A stretch of DNA of 64,000 nucleotides. Origin: Pseudomonas sp. S31. GTDB taxonomy: Bacteria > Pseudomonadota > Gammaproteobacteria > Pseudomonadales > Pseudomonadaceae. The notes under the pieces are model-generated. The model had not been told where the DNA came from. It did no database searches and saw only the letters and a list, made by a program, of their open reading frames with translations. This document shows, in pieces, positions 38,959 to 48,199 of this stretch. The DNA lies in the NCBI RefSeq assembly GCF_016648105.1, contig NZ_JACVVE010000004.1, forward strand, positions 62,001-126,000, written 5' to 3'. Numbering within the stretch: position 1 is the first letter of the stretch; every line of letters begins with the position of its first letter. The translations under genes and the position numbers were made by a program.

Positions 38959-41109
38959 TCAGGCGTCGTAGAAGCGCTTGCCTCGGGCGGCCAGCTCGCG
39001 CAGCAGCTCGGGCGCGTGGTACGCCGCGCCCAAGTCGGCGTAGTGGGCGCAGCGCGCCAGCAGGTGCTCGGCACCCAGCCAGTCGGCGTAGGCCAATGCG
39101 CCGCCAAGGTAAGCCGGGAAACCCAGGCCCAGCAGCAACGCGGTATCGAGCTCGGCGGCCGAGGCCACCACGCCCTCCTGCAAGGCATGGATCGACTCGA
39201 CGAGCAGCGCCAGCATCAGCCGCTCGACGATCTGGACGTCGTCGAAGTGGCGCGCCGGGGCCGAACGCGCCGCTTCGACGATGGCATGGGCTTGCAGGTC
39301 TGGGGACTTGCGCGGCCGCCCGCCGTCGCCGGCCTGGTAGCGATAGAAGCCGGCGCCGTTCTTCTGACCCAGGCGACCGGCGCCGAGCAGCGCCTTGAGC
39401 GCGTTGCCGGGCACCGCCGGCATGCGCGCGGGGAAACCGGCGAAGATCAGGTCGCAGACGTGGCTGCCGGTGTCCAGGCCGACCACATCCTCCAGGTAGG
39501 CCGGGCCCATCGGCCAGCCGAACGCCTCGGCGGCGCGGTCCACGGCCTCGAAGTCGGCGCCGTCGTCGAGCAGTTGCAGGAAGGCACGGATGTAGGCCGC
39601 AAGGATGCGATTGACCAGGAAGCCTGGGCCGTCCTGCACCACGATCGGCGTCTTGCCCATGGCCAGGGCCAGGCCGACCGCCGTGGCGATGGCGGCATCG
39701 CCGGTGCGCTGGCCGCGGATGATCTCCACCAGCGGCATCACCGGCACCGGGTTGAAGAAATGCATGCCGGCGAAGTTCTGCGGCCGTGCCAGAGGCTTGG
39801 CCAGGTCATCGATGCGCAAGGACGAAGTGTTCGACAACAACACGGTGTCCGGCCCCACTTCGTGCTCCACCTCGCACAGCACGCGGTGCTTGACGCCCAG
39901 ATCCTCGACCACGGCCTCGACCAGCACATCGGCCTGGGCGAACCCGGCGTAGTCGAGTTGCGCCACGATAGCGCCGCGCACCTGCCCCGCCCGCGCCTCG
40001 CTCAGGCGGCCGGTCGCGACCTGGCGGGCCAGCAGCTTGTCGGCCTCGGCCATGCCCAGGTCGAGGGCTTGCTGGCGAATGTCCTTCATGCGCACCGGGG
40101 TGCCGTGCAGGGCACTGGTGTAGGCGATACCACCGCCCATGATGCCGGCCCCGAGCACCAGTGCCTGGCGAATCGGTGCCTGGCCGCCGCGCTGACGCTT
40201 GCCGATTTTCTTCACCGATTGGTCGTTGAGGAAGATGCGCACCAGCGAGGCGGCTGCCTGGGTCTTGGCGACCTCGCCGAAGGCCTCGCCTTCCAGGCGC
40301 AGCGCTTGCCGGTGGCTCTGGCTCCAGGCCTGTTCCAGCAGGTCGATCACCAGGCCGCGGGCCGGCTGGTGCGGCGCCGCACGCAACTGCTGGCGGGCTT
40401 GTTCGAAGGTGCCTGCGGCCGGCGGCACGGCCACACCGCCCAGACGCGCGGCGCGGCGCGCACGCCAGTCCAGGCTGCCATCGACGGCAAGCGCCAGTTG
40501 CGCCAGGGCGACTTCACGCAGTTCACCGGCGGTGGCCTTGCGCTCGATCACGCCGACGGCGAGCGCCGCGTCCGCCGACTGCGGCTTGCCACTGACGATC
40601 CAGTCCAGCGCCACGTCCACGCGGCTGACCCGCGGCAAGCGCACCGTGCCGCCGTAGCCTGGGATCAACCCCAGGCCGACTTCCGGCAGACCGACCCGCG
40701 CCGCCTCGGCCATCACCCGGTAGTCGAAGGCCAGGGCCAACTCCAGGCCGCCGCCCAGGGCGAAACCATTGATCGCCACCACACTCGGCAGCGGCAGTGC
40801 TGCCAGGCGCTCGAACAGCTGGTTGGCCTGCCAGGTGTGGGCCACGATGTGCTCGCGACTGCGTTCGAACAACTCGCCGAACTCGGTGATGTCGGCGCCG
40901 ACCACGAAGACGTCCAGGCCACTGCTGACCAGCAAGCCGCGCAGGCCTTGGCTGTTTTCCAGCAGTTCGGCGGCGCTGGCGAGCTCATCGAGGGTGCGCC
41001 GGTCGAGCTTGTTGATCGCCGCATCGGTGCGTTCAAGGGTCAGTTCGGCGAAATCGCCGGCGATGCGCGCCAGGCGCAGGGACTGGCCGCGAAAGAGAAT
41101 CTCGCTCAC
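38959..41109 (-). CDS. FadB-like bifunctional enoyl-CoA hydratase / 3-hydroxyacyl-CoA dehydrogenase
   Basis: This 716-residue protein has the FadB layout. The N-terminal crotonase domain (about 1-190) has GGGLELALAFDY and PEVGLGLIPGYGGT; a linker follows. The NAD-binding domain (about 315-500) has LGAGIMGGGIA, NTSSL and HFFNPVPVMPLVEI, and the C-terminal dehydrogenase domains come last. The start is GTG at 41109 with GGAG upstream. Length equals E. coli FadB. It is probably a pathway-dedicated copy, since it lies between a flavoenzyme and a thiolase in a substrate-specific cluster rather than with fadA. Confidence 0.93.
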   Translation of the reverse strand: MSEILFRGQSLRLARIAGDFAELTLERTDAAINKLDRRTLDELASAAELLENSQGLRGLLVSSGLDVFVVGADITEFGELFERSREHIVAHTWQANQLFERLAALPLPSVVAINGFALGGGLELALAFDYRVMAEAARVGLPEVGLGLIPGYGGTVRLPRVSRVDVALDWIVSGKPQSADAALAVGVIERKATAGELREVALAQLALAVDGSLDWRARRAARLGGVAVPPAAGTFEQARQQLRAAPHQPARGLVIDLLEQAWSQSHRQALRLEGEAFGEVAKTQAAASLVRIFLNDQSVKKIGKRQRGGQAPIRQALVLGAGIMGGGIAYTSALHGTPVRMKDIRQQALDLGMAEADKLLARQVATGRLSEARAGQVRGAIVAQLDYAGFAQADVLVEAVVEDLGVKHRVLCEVEHEVGPDTVLLSNTSSLRIDDLAKPLARPQNFAGMHFFNPVPVMPLVEIIRGQRTGDAAIATAVGLALAMGKTPIVVQDGPGFLVNRILAAYIRAFLQLLDDGADFEAVDRAAEAFGWPMGPAYLEDVVGLDTGSHVCDLIFAGFPARMPAVPGNALKALLGAGRLGQKNGAGFYRYQAGDGGRPRKSPDLQAHAIVEAARSAPARHFDDVQIVERLMLALLVESIHALQEGVVASAAELDTALLLGLGFPAYLGGALAYADWLGAEHLLARCAHYADLGAAYHAPELLRELAARGKRFYDA

Positions 41110-41136
41110 TGTGTGCTCCGTTCTTGTTGTTGTGGA

Positions 41137-42193
<1,057 letters not shown>

Positions 42194-42214
42194 TCTTGGC
42201 CAGGCGCCTGGCGG

Positions 42215-42808
42215 TCAGAAGGCGGAAAGGAAGATCTTCAGGGTCTCGATGAAAGCCTGTTCATCGGTCATGGGGTGGGCCTTGATCGCTTCGGCCAGGT
42301 GCGGGAACTCCTGCTCGTCGAACTCCGGCATCGGCGCGGTGCCGTTGGCGCGGCTCATCGCACCGATCAGCGCGGAGCCGTAGGTGAGCTTCTCGACGCC
42401 TTCGATCACCAGCATGCGCCGCTCGGCGGGTACGTCGTAGCGGTTGACCCAGAAGTCGTAGTACTTGAGCATCAGGTGCCGCGGGAAGAACTGCAGCAAC
42501 AGCGGAGCCGCCCGCGGGTGGCGCAGGATCGAGGCCCGCACCGCCACCGCCAGCTGGATGAGCTGCTCGCGCCAGTCGTCGGTGTTGTGGGTACGCGGGA
42601 TGATCGCCTCGACCTGGATCATCCGGGCGATCTCCTCGAGCATTTCCGCCTTACCCTTGAAGTGGTAGTACAGTGACGGCGCCTTGACCCCGAGCTTGCG
42701 CGCCACCAGCTGCACGGTCAGGCCCTCGATGCCCTCGTCGTCCACCACTTCCAGCGCGGCGCGCACGGCCAGTTCCTTCGAGATGATCGGTTTGGACGGT
42801 CTTCCCAA
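42215..42808 (-). CDS. TetR family transcriptional regulator
   Basis: This 197-residue regulator has an N-terminal DNA-binding domain (about 5-55) with LTVQLVARKLGVKAPSLYYHFKGKA cut across the helix-turn-helix, and a ligand-binding C-terminal domain of the TetR_C type. I place the start at TTG 42808 (reading GRPSKPI), because GGAAG lies 8 bases upstream and the residues before it do not look like coding sequence. It sits inside the catabolic train between the second ACAD and the flavoenzyme gene. It is a candidate to bind the ATCTAAT-type palindromes near the GMC, ferredoxin and P450 promoters, or the 18-bp palindromes; the sequence does not decide. Confidence 0.88.
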   Translation of the reverse strand: MGRPSKPIISKELAVRAALEVVDDEGIEGLTVQLVARKLGVKAPSLYYHFKGKAEMLEEIARMIQVEAIIPRTHNTDDWREQLIQLAVAVRASILRHPRAAPLLLQFFPRHLMLKYYDFWVNRYDVPAERRMLVIEGVEKLTYGSALIGAMSRANGTAPMPEFDEQEFPHLAEAIKAHPMTDEQAFIETLKIFLSAF

Positions 42809-42904
42809 GTGACATGCTTCCTTTGACTGCTCCGACCGCAGGCGCGGCGGAGTCGGTTGACAGCCGTACGGGCGGCCGGCGGCCACCCTCGATGCGGCAT
42901 TCTA

Positions 42905-44005
42905 TCAGGCCGCGGCGCGGCGCAGGGCGTCGTATCTGGCAAGGTAGAAGTCGCGGCCGCCAAATTCCCGTTCGAGCAGTGTCACCCGACGGAAATAGCG
43001 GCTGATCGCAACCTCGTCGCACATGCCCATGCCACCGTGCAGTTGCACCGCCGCCTGGCCGATGAAGCGGCAGGCCGCCGCCATCACCACCTGCGCCGAC
43101 GAAGCCGCCTGGCTGCGCCGCTCGGGCACGTGCAGGTTGAGCGTGGCCAGGCGGGAGGCGGAGCCGGCCTTGACCAGGTGCAGGTACATGTCCACCAGGC
43201 GGTGCTGCAAGACCTGGAACGAGGCCAGGCGCTGGCCGAACTGGCGACGCTCGCCGAGGTAGGCACGGGTCAGTTCGAGCATCTGCGCCAGCGCCCCCCG
43301 CGCTTCGGCGCAGAGCCCGGCGACGGCGATGTCGCGAGCGCCCTCCAACCCTGCCAGGGCCGTGTCCGCCTCACCCAGCAAGGCCGCCGCCGGCAGGCGC
43401 AGCTGGCGCAACTCCAGGTCGGCGGCGCAACCACCATCGACGGTCGGGCAGTCGCTGACCCGCAGCCCCGGCGTGTCACGCGGCACCAGGAACAGCGAAA
43501 GGCCCTGGGCATCCCCGGGTACCCCGGCAGTGCGCGCCGCCACCAGGAAATGGCTGGCCAGCGGCCCGGACCTGACCATGCACTTGACACCGTCCAGCTG
43601 CCACTGGCCGTCACGCCACTGCGCGGCCAGCTCGATGCCGCGAAAATCATAGCGCATACCCGGCTCGGCCCAGGCCAGCACCGGGGTAGCCTGCCCTTGC
43701 GCAAGCGCAGCGCGCAACTGCCGGGCGTCGGCACCTGCGGCGCCCTGCAGCAGGTGGCCGGCGACCATCACCAACTCCAGGAATGGCGTGTGCACCAATG
43801 CCCTGCCCAACGCCTCCATCACCAGCGCGTGCTCCACATGCAGCGGCGCCTGGTGCGCGTCGGGCACCAGTTCGCCCAGGCCCATCTCGCTCATCAGCCG
43901 GCGCCAGAGGCTTTCGCCGGTCACGCTTGCGCTGGGGCGCTCGCGCAAGAAGCGCGCGAGGTTGTCTTGCAGCAGCTGCTGCTCGGTACTCAGGGTGAAG
44001 TCCAT
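42905..44005 (-). CDS. Acyl-CoA dehydrogenase family protein, small-subunit-like
   Basis: This 366-residue ACAD-fold protein is short and divergent. It has an N-terminal helical domain (MDFTLSTEQQLLQDNLARFL), a middle beta domain and a C-terminal QLHGGMGMCDE motif. The end reads EFGGRDFYLARYD rather than the usual EYPVER/YEGT stretch that carries the catalytic glutamate. This form recalls the small subunits of heteromeric ACADs, such as the pimeloyl-CoA and steroid types, which pair with a catalytic large subunit. A partner could be the ACAD at 35757-36938 or one outside the window. It follows the GMC gene by 48 bp. Confidence 0.88.
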   Translation of the reverse strand: MDFTLSTEQQLLQDNLARFLRERPSASVTGESLWRRLMSEMGLGELVPDAHQAPLHVEHALVMEALGRALVHTPFLELVMVAGHLLQGAAGADARQLRAALAQGQATPVLAWAEPGMRYDFRGIELAAQWRDGQWQLDGVKCMVRSGPLASHFLVAARTAGVPGDAQGLSLFLVPRDTPGLRVSDCPTVDGGCAADLELRQLRLPAAALLGEADTALAGLEGARDIAVAGLCAEARGALAQMLELTRAYLGERRQFGQRLASFQVLQHRLVDMYLHLVKAGSASRLATLNLHVPERRSQAASSAQVVMAAACRFIGQAAVQLHGGMGMCDEVAISRYFRRVTLLEREFGGRDFYLARYDALRRAAA

Positions 44006-44053
44006 AACGGCCTCGTCGTTGGGGGCGGCAGCCGCCGCCCGAAATCACCGGGG

Positions 44054-45652
44054 TCAGTCGGCAAGGATCAGGTCGGCGGCGCGCCAGGCCATGGCCATGG
44101 TCGGCCCATTGGTGTTGCCCGCCGGGATCTGCGGGAAGATCGACGCATCCACCACCCGCAAGCCACTGACACCACGCACGCGCAGCGCCGGATCGACCAC
44201 CGACTCGGCGTCGCTGCCCATGCGGCAGCTACCGACCGCGTGATAGCCGCAACTGCCGTGGCTGTCGTAGGCCGCGAGAATCTGCTCCTCACTGACGCAG
44301 TCGGCCCCTGGGAAGGTCTCTTCGGCGATGTACGGCGCCAACGGCGACTGGGCGACGAACTCGCGGGCCAGCTGCAGCGTGCGCACCATCAGTTTGCGGT
44401 CGTGCTCGCTGGCCCGGTAGTTGGCCTTGAGCTCCGGCAGCTGGTGCGGGTCGCGGCTGCGGATGTGCACCGAGCCCCGCGAGTCCGGGCGCAGCGGGTA
44501 GGCCACCATGCCCATGCCAGCGTGCTTCTCCAGCCCCTGGCGGTGGGTGGCGTAGTCGAAGGTGAAGGGCGCGACCAGGAACTGCACGTCGGGGCGCGGG
44601 GCCTGTGGCGAAGACTTTAGCCACACGCCGATCTCATAGGCCGCCGAGGACATCGGCCCGCTGCGACGCAGGACATACTGCAAGGTGTTCTTCAGCAAGC
44701 GCAGGCCGGTGTACTCGCGGTTGTCGGAAAGCTCCCGGCCCAGCCGCCATTGCGGCAGGATCCCGCGGTGTTCGATGAGGTTCTGCCCAACCTGCGGGCT
44801 GTCCTGCACCACCGCGATGCCCAGGCTTTCGAGCAAGGCCCGCGGGCCGACTCCGGAGCGCTGCAGAATGCCAGGGGAGGCCAGGGTGCCGCAGGCCAGG
44901 ATCACCTCGCGCCGGGCCTGCAGCTCGCCACTCTGCCCGTCGCCACTGGCCAGCGCGACACCGACCGCCCGCGTGCCGTCGAACAGCACGCGGTCGACGG
45001 TGGCGTTGCTGATGACCGTGAGGTTGCCGCGGCCGCGCACTGGGTCGACGAAGGCCCTGGACGCGCTCTGGCGCTGCCCTTTCCAGATGGTCCGCGAGGC
45101 ATAGCCCACGGCTGGCGCATCGTCGGGCTGGTTGACGTCTTCCTTGCGCGGCAGCCCCATGCTTACCCCAGCGTCGATCACCGCCTCGGTCAGTTCGCTG
45201 CGCCGGTCCGGCAGGCTCAGGCGCAAGGGCCCGGCGCCACCCCGGGTCGGCGCGGCGCCCAGCTCGTGATTCTCCAGCGCCCGGTAGGCACCGGCGATAT
45301 GTTCCCAGGCCCAGTCAGGGCTGCTCTGGGCGGCGATCTCGTCGAAGTCGGCAGGCTGGCCACGCACGTACATCATGCCGTTGATGCTGCTCGAACCGCC
45401 CATCAGGCGACCCCGCGCCCAGAGTTCCTCGGCGTGGGCGTTGCCCTCTTCGGGTTGAGCCGGGTACAGCCAGGTGCATTGTGGGTCCTGCATGACCTTG
45501 GCCAGGCCCTTGGGCATCTTCACGAAGTAACTGTCGTCCTTGCCCCCGGCTTCCAACAGGGCGACGCGCACGTCGGGGTTGGCGGACAGCCGGTAGGCCA
45601 GCACGCAACCTGCCGCCCCCGCGCCGACGATGATGTAGTCGAATTCAGCCAT
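44054..45652 (-). CDS. GMC family FAD-dependent alcohol dehydrogenase/oxidase (AlkJ/BetA-like)
   Basis: This 532-residue flavoprotein starts with the FAD-binding YIIVGAGAAGCVLAYRL, has the GMC signature GGSSSINGMMYVRG (about 81-94), and ends with the catalytic H471 in CGYHAVGSCRMG and N515 in NTNGPTMAMAW. The family oxidises primary or secondary alcohols to aldehydes or ketones. Its gene diverges from the ferredoxin-P450 pair, so the natural reading is that it oxidises the alcohol made by the P450. No aldehyde dehydrogenase lies in the window for a next step. GGAAG precedes the ATG. Confidence 0.93.
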   Translation of the reverse strand: MAEFDYIIVGAGAAGCVLAYRLSANPDVRVALLEAGGKDDSYFVKMPKGLAKVMQDPQCTWLYPAQPEEGNAHAEELWARGRLMGGSSSINGMMYVRGQPADFDEIAAQSSPDWAWEHIAGAYRALENHELGAAPTRGGAGPLRLSLPDRRSELTEAVIDAGVSMGLPRKEDVNQPDDAPAVGYASRTIWKGQRQSASRAFVDPVRGRGNLTVISNATVDRVLFDGTRAVGVALASGDGQSGELQARREVILACGTLASPGILQRSGVGPRALLESLGIAVVQDSPQVGQNLIEHRGILPQWRLGRELSDNREYTGLRLLKNTLQYVLRRSGPMSSAAYEIGVWLKSSPQAPRPDVQFLVAPFTFDYATHRQGLEKHAGMGMVAYPLRPDSRGSVHIRSRDPHQLPELKANYRASEHDRKLMVRTLQLAREFVAQSPLAPYIAEETFPGADCVSEEQILAAYDSHGSCGYHAVGSCRMGSDAESVVDPALRVRGVSGLRVVDASIFPQIPAGNTNGPTMAMAWRAADLILAD

Positions 45653-45727
45653 GGCGCACTTCCATTCTTATTGTTGTGTGACCCGGTTGCCGTGCGTCCG
45701 CGCGCTTCAGACGATGCGCATGGACAG

Positions 45728-45756
45728 TTGACAGCGGCCCGAGAGATTTATCTAAT
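45728..45756 (+). promoter_or_regulatory. Sigma-70 promoter for the ferredoxin gene
   Basis: TTGACA (45728-45733), a 17-bp spacer and TCTAAT (45751-45756) form a near-consensus promoter on the plus strand. The -10 element lies within the palindrome 45750-45766 and overlaps the -10 of the divergent promoter. Confidence 0.65.
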
Positions 45757-45766
45757 CTATGTAGAT
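45750..45766. promoter_or_regulatory. Candidate operator between the divergent GMC and ferredoxin genes
   Basis: ATCTAATCTATGTAGAT has 5-bp inverted arms ATCTA/TAGAT and covers both predicted -10 elements. A related ATCTAAT palindrome lies upstream of the P450 gene. A repressor bound here would shut off both directions. Confidence 0.45.
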
Positions 45767-45782
45767 ATTCATGCGCGGTCAA
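45754..45782 (-). promoter_or_regulatory. Sigma-70-like promoter for the GMC gene
   Basis: On the minus strand TTGACC (45782-45777), a 17-bp spacer and TAGATT (45759-45754) resemble a sigma-70 promoter. The two -10 elements overlap, so both polymerases cannot bind at once. Confidence 0.5.
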
Positions 45783-45823
45783 CACACACAACAACAACAC
45801 GCCTCCGATGAGTACCTGCACCC

Positions 45824-46144
45824 ATGATCACAGTCACCTTCGTCCAGCCGGACGACCGCCGAACCCTCGTCAACGCCCCGCTTGGCGCCAACCTCATGGA
45901 GGTTGCCGTGGCCAATGGCATCGACGGCATCCTCGCCGACTGCGGCGGCAACCTGGTCTGCGGCACCTGCCACGTCGTCGTTCCAGCGCGCTTCCAGGCC
46001 GTGCTGCCGGCGCAAAGCGAGATGGAGCGGGACATGCTCGAATGCGTGCCCGACCCGCAGCCGAACACCCGCCTGTGCTGCCAGATCACCCTCGAAGCGG
46101 CCCATGACGGGCTGGAGCTGCATGTTCCGCTGACGCAGCGCTGA
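45824..46144 (+). CDS. Putidaredoxin-like [2Fe-2S] ferredoxin
   Basis: This 106-residue ferredoxin has the adrenodoxin/putidaredoxin pattern: C40, C46 and C49 in CGGNLVCGTC and a fourth ligand, C86, in RLCCQI, at the same spacing as in putidaredoxin. It should donate electrons to the P450 encoded 132 bp downstream. The ATG at 45824 fits the family start; the ribosome-binding site is weak (GATGAG). No ferredoxin reductase is present in the window, so the reductase must come from elsewhere. Confidence 0.94.
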   Translation: MITVTFVQPDDRRTLVNAPLGANLMEVAVANGIDGILADCGGNLVCGTCHVVVPARFQAVLPAQSEMERDMLECVPDPQPNTRLCCQITLEAAHDGLELHVPLTQR

Positions 46145-46204
46145 TCCTCCCGACCCGTACCGCCTGCCACGTCACCGTGCCGAGGCTGAAAAACGCCCTG
46201 AAAT

Positions 46205-46217
46205 CTAATTATATTAG
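46205..46217. promoter_or_regulatory. ATCTAAT-type palindrome upstream of the P450 gene
   Basis: CTAATTATATTAG has arms CTAAT/ATTAG around TAT and lies 60 bp upstream of the P450 start. With its preceding bases it shares ATCTAAT with the site at 45750, so the same regulator may bind both. Confidence 0.4.
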
Positions 46218-46276
46218 TTTTGATGACCATTGCCCTATAACGACAACACGACCAGCAACCTGGTAAGGAACCGTCA

Positions 46277-47482
46277 ATGCTCACCCCCCAACGCCCCGAT
46301 CACGTCGCCGAGGATCGCCTCTTCGACTTCGACATGTTCAACGTCACCGGCTCCGACGAGCCGGTCGACGATCTTCACGAAGCCTATGCTCGCCGCCTGC
46401 ATGACCAGGCTCCGGACGTGTTCTATACCCTGCGCAACAGCGGACACTGGGTCATCACCCGCTTTGACGAGATTTCCCAGGTGGTGCGCGACCCCGAGCA
46501 TTTTTCTGCCTCCGAACAGCAGATTCCGCGGATCGAGCAACCGCCGGTGTTCATACCGCTGAGCCTCGACCCGCCGGCCAACCTGCCCTACCGCCAGGCA
46601 CTGATGCCGCACTTCTCGCCGAAGAACGTCAAGGCGTTGGAGGAGAAGATCCGCTTCTGGGCCAACAAACTGATCGACGAGGTACTGGAGGACGGTGCCT
46701 GTGAGTTCACCCAAGCGGTATCCTCGGCGTTTCCGGTGTCGATCTTCATGGAACTGATGGGCATGCCACTGGCGCGCCTGCGTGAATTCCGCGAGCTCTC
46801 CGACCTCTTCTTCTCGACCAATGTCCAGGACGAGCTGCATGCCCTCGGCGGGCAGATCATCGGCATCATGACCGAGTTGATCGAAGCCAAGCGCGTGACG
46901 CCTGGCGATGACTTGATCAGCTATCTGCTGGGCGTGGAGATCGAGGGCCGGCCCATTCGCCTCGACGAGATCCAGAACATGTGCTTCCTGCTGTTTCTCG
47001 GCGGCATGGACACCGTGGCCAACGCTACCGCATTCACCTTCCGCCAACTGGCCCGGGACCCGCAGCTGCAGGCTCGCTTGGCGGCCGACCCGACACTGAT
47101 CCCGGCGTTCGTCGACGAGGGCCTGCGCTGCTTCGGCATCATCAGCACGCCGCGCATGGTCGCCAAGGATTGCGAGCGCTTCGGTGTGCAGTTCAAGCAG
47201 GGCGACATGGTGTTGAGCCTGCTGCCGATCTCAGGTCGGGACGAACGCCGCAACGAGCGCCCGCACCAGTTCGACATCGATCGCAGCAAGCGTGAATCAC
47301 TGACCTTCTCGACCGGCGCTCACCTGTGCCTGGGCCACTTCCTCGCCCGGGCGGAAATGCGCATCCTCACCGAGGAGTGGCTCAAGCGCATCCCTGCCTT
47401 CAGCCTCAAACCCGAGCAGCCACCGCGCTACCGCATGGGCTATGCCCTGGCGCTGCTGGACCTGCATCTGCAATGGGGCTGA
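46277..47482 (+). CDS. Cytochrome P450 of the P450cam (CYP101-like) class
   Basis: This 401-residue soluble P450 has the oxygen-activation pair D245-T246 in GGMDTVAN, the ExxR pair E281/R284, and the heme cysteine C351 in FSTGAHLCLG. The stretch SGRDERRN and the following residues resemble P450cam closely. Such enzymes hydroxylate terpenoid or other alicyclic molecules, with electrons from a [2Fe-2S] ferredoxin, here the gene just upstream. AAGGA lies before the ATG. The product alcohol could be the substrate of the divergent GMC enzyme. The CYP subfamily and substrate cannot be fixed without a phylogeny. Confidence 0.94.
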   Translation: MLTPQRPDHVAEDRLFDFDMFNVTGSDEPVDDLHEAYARRLHDQAPDVFYTLRNSGHWVITRFDEISQVVRDPEHFSASEQQIPRIEQPPVFIPLSLDPPANLPYRQALMPHFSPKNVKALEEKIRFWANKLIDEVLEDGACEFTQAVSSAFPVSIFMELMGMPLARLREFRELSDLFFSTNVQDELHALGGQIIGIMTELIEAKRVTPGDDLISYLLGVEIEGRPIRLDEIQNMCFLLFLGGMDTVANATAFTFRQLARDPQLQARLAADPTLIPAFVDEGLRCFGIISTPRMVAKDCERFGVQFKQGDMVLSLLPISGRDERRNERPHQFDIDRSKRESLTFSTGAHLCLGHFLARAEMRILTEEWLKRIPAFSLKPEQPPRYRMGYALALLDLHLQWG

Positions 47483-47483
47483 G

Positions 47484-47519
47484 GCTTCACCCTGGCGGCC
47501 ATGGCCGCCAGGGTGAAGC
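47484..47519. terminator. 36-bp perfect palindrome between convergent genes, bidirectional terminator candidate
   Basis: A perfect 36-bp palindrome (arms GCTTCACCCTGGCGGCCA and its complement) fills the gap between the P450 stop (47480-47482) and the stop of the convergent gene (47520-47522). The RNA from either strand would form the same very stable stem. T runs are lacking, so termination would not be of the classical kind. Confidence 0.65.
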
Positions 47520-48134
47520 TCAGGCGCCGACCGCGCGTGCCCGCTGGAATGCCGGGCGCGCCTTCAGGCGTTCGAGGTAGGCCCGCACAGCCGCCGGGTA
47601 CTGCTCGCCCAGGCCGAACATTTCGCCCAGCAGCAGTCCGTAGCCCACCGAGATATCCGCCACGGTCAGTTGCTCGCCGCACAGGTAGGCGTTGCCCGCC
47701 AGAGCCTGCTCCAAGGCCGGCAGACGCTGCAGCATCTGCCCCCGGTAATCCTCGGCCACCGCCGGCACGCGTTGCTCGCGCGGCAGGAACATCGAATAGC
47801 GCAGGACCGTGGCCAGGGGCGCGGCGAGCGCCGTCTCGCCGTGGAAGGTCCAGTCGAGCATCGGGCCGTAGGCCGGCGAGTCGAGCGGCACCAGGCAATG
47901 ACCGTCGCCATGCTTGCTGGCGAGGTATAGCAGGATCGCGCAGGACTCGTGCAGGCGCACCGCACCATCGACCAGGAACGGCAGCGTGCCGCTGGGGTTC
48001 ACCTCGAGAAACTGCGGCTGCTTGAGCCGCGGGGGAAAGGCCACCAGCTCCAGTTCGTGGGCCAACTCCAGCTCTTCGAGCAGCCACAGGCAACGCAACG
48101 AACGGGTGTCCTTGCTGTGATACAGGGTGATCAT
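47520..48134 (-). CDS. Glutathione S-transferase family protein
   Basis: This 204-residue protein has an N-terminal thioredoxin-fold domain (about 1-78: YHSKDTRSLRCLWLLEEL, NPSGTLPFL and the glutathione-contacting ES in HESCAILLYL) and a helical C-terminal domain with LTVADISVGY. I chose the ATG at 48134 because GGAGGA lies 6 bases upstream and the family start is MITLYHS. It is the last gene of the second leftward train, 65 bp after the CoA ligase gene. A glutathione-dependent step or isomerisation in the pathway is possible; the substrate is unknown. Confidence 0.9.
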   Translation of the reverse strand: MITLYHSKDTRSLRCLWLLEELELAHELELVAFPPRLKQPQFLEVNPSGTLPFLVDGAVRLHESCAILLYLASKHGDGHCLVPLDSPAYGPMLDWTFHGETALAAPLATVLRYSMFLPREQRVPAVAEDYRGQMLQRLPALEQALAGNAYLCGEQLTVADISVGYGLLLGEMFGLGEQYPAAVRAYLERLKARPAFQRARAVGA

Positions 48135-48199
48135 GGCACTTCCTCCAGGCAAAAAAAGGCCAGCCGCCCACAGTGGGGTGGCTGGCTGCAAAGGGTATT

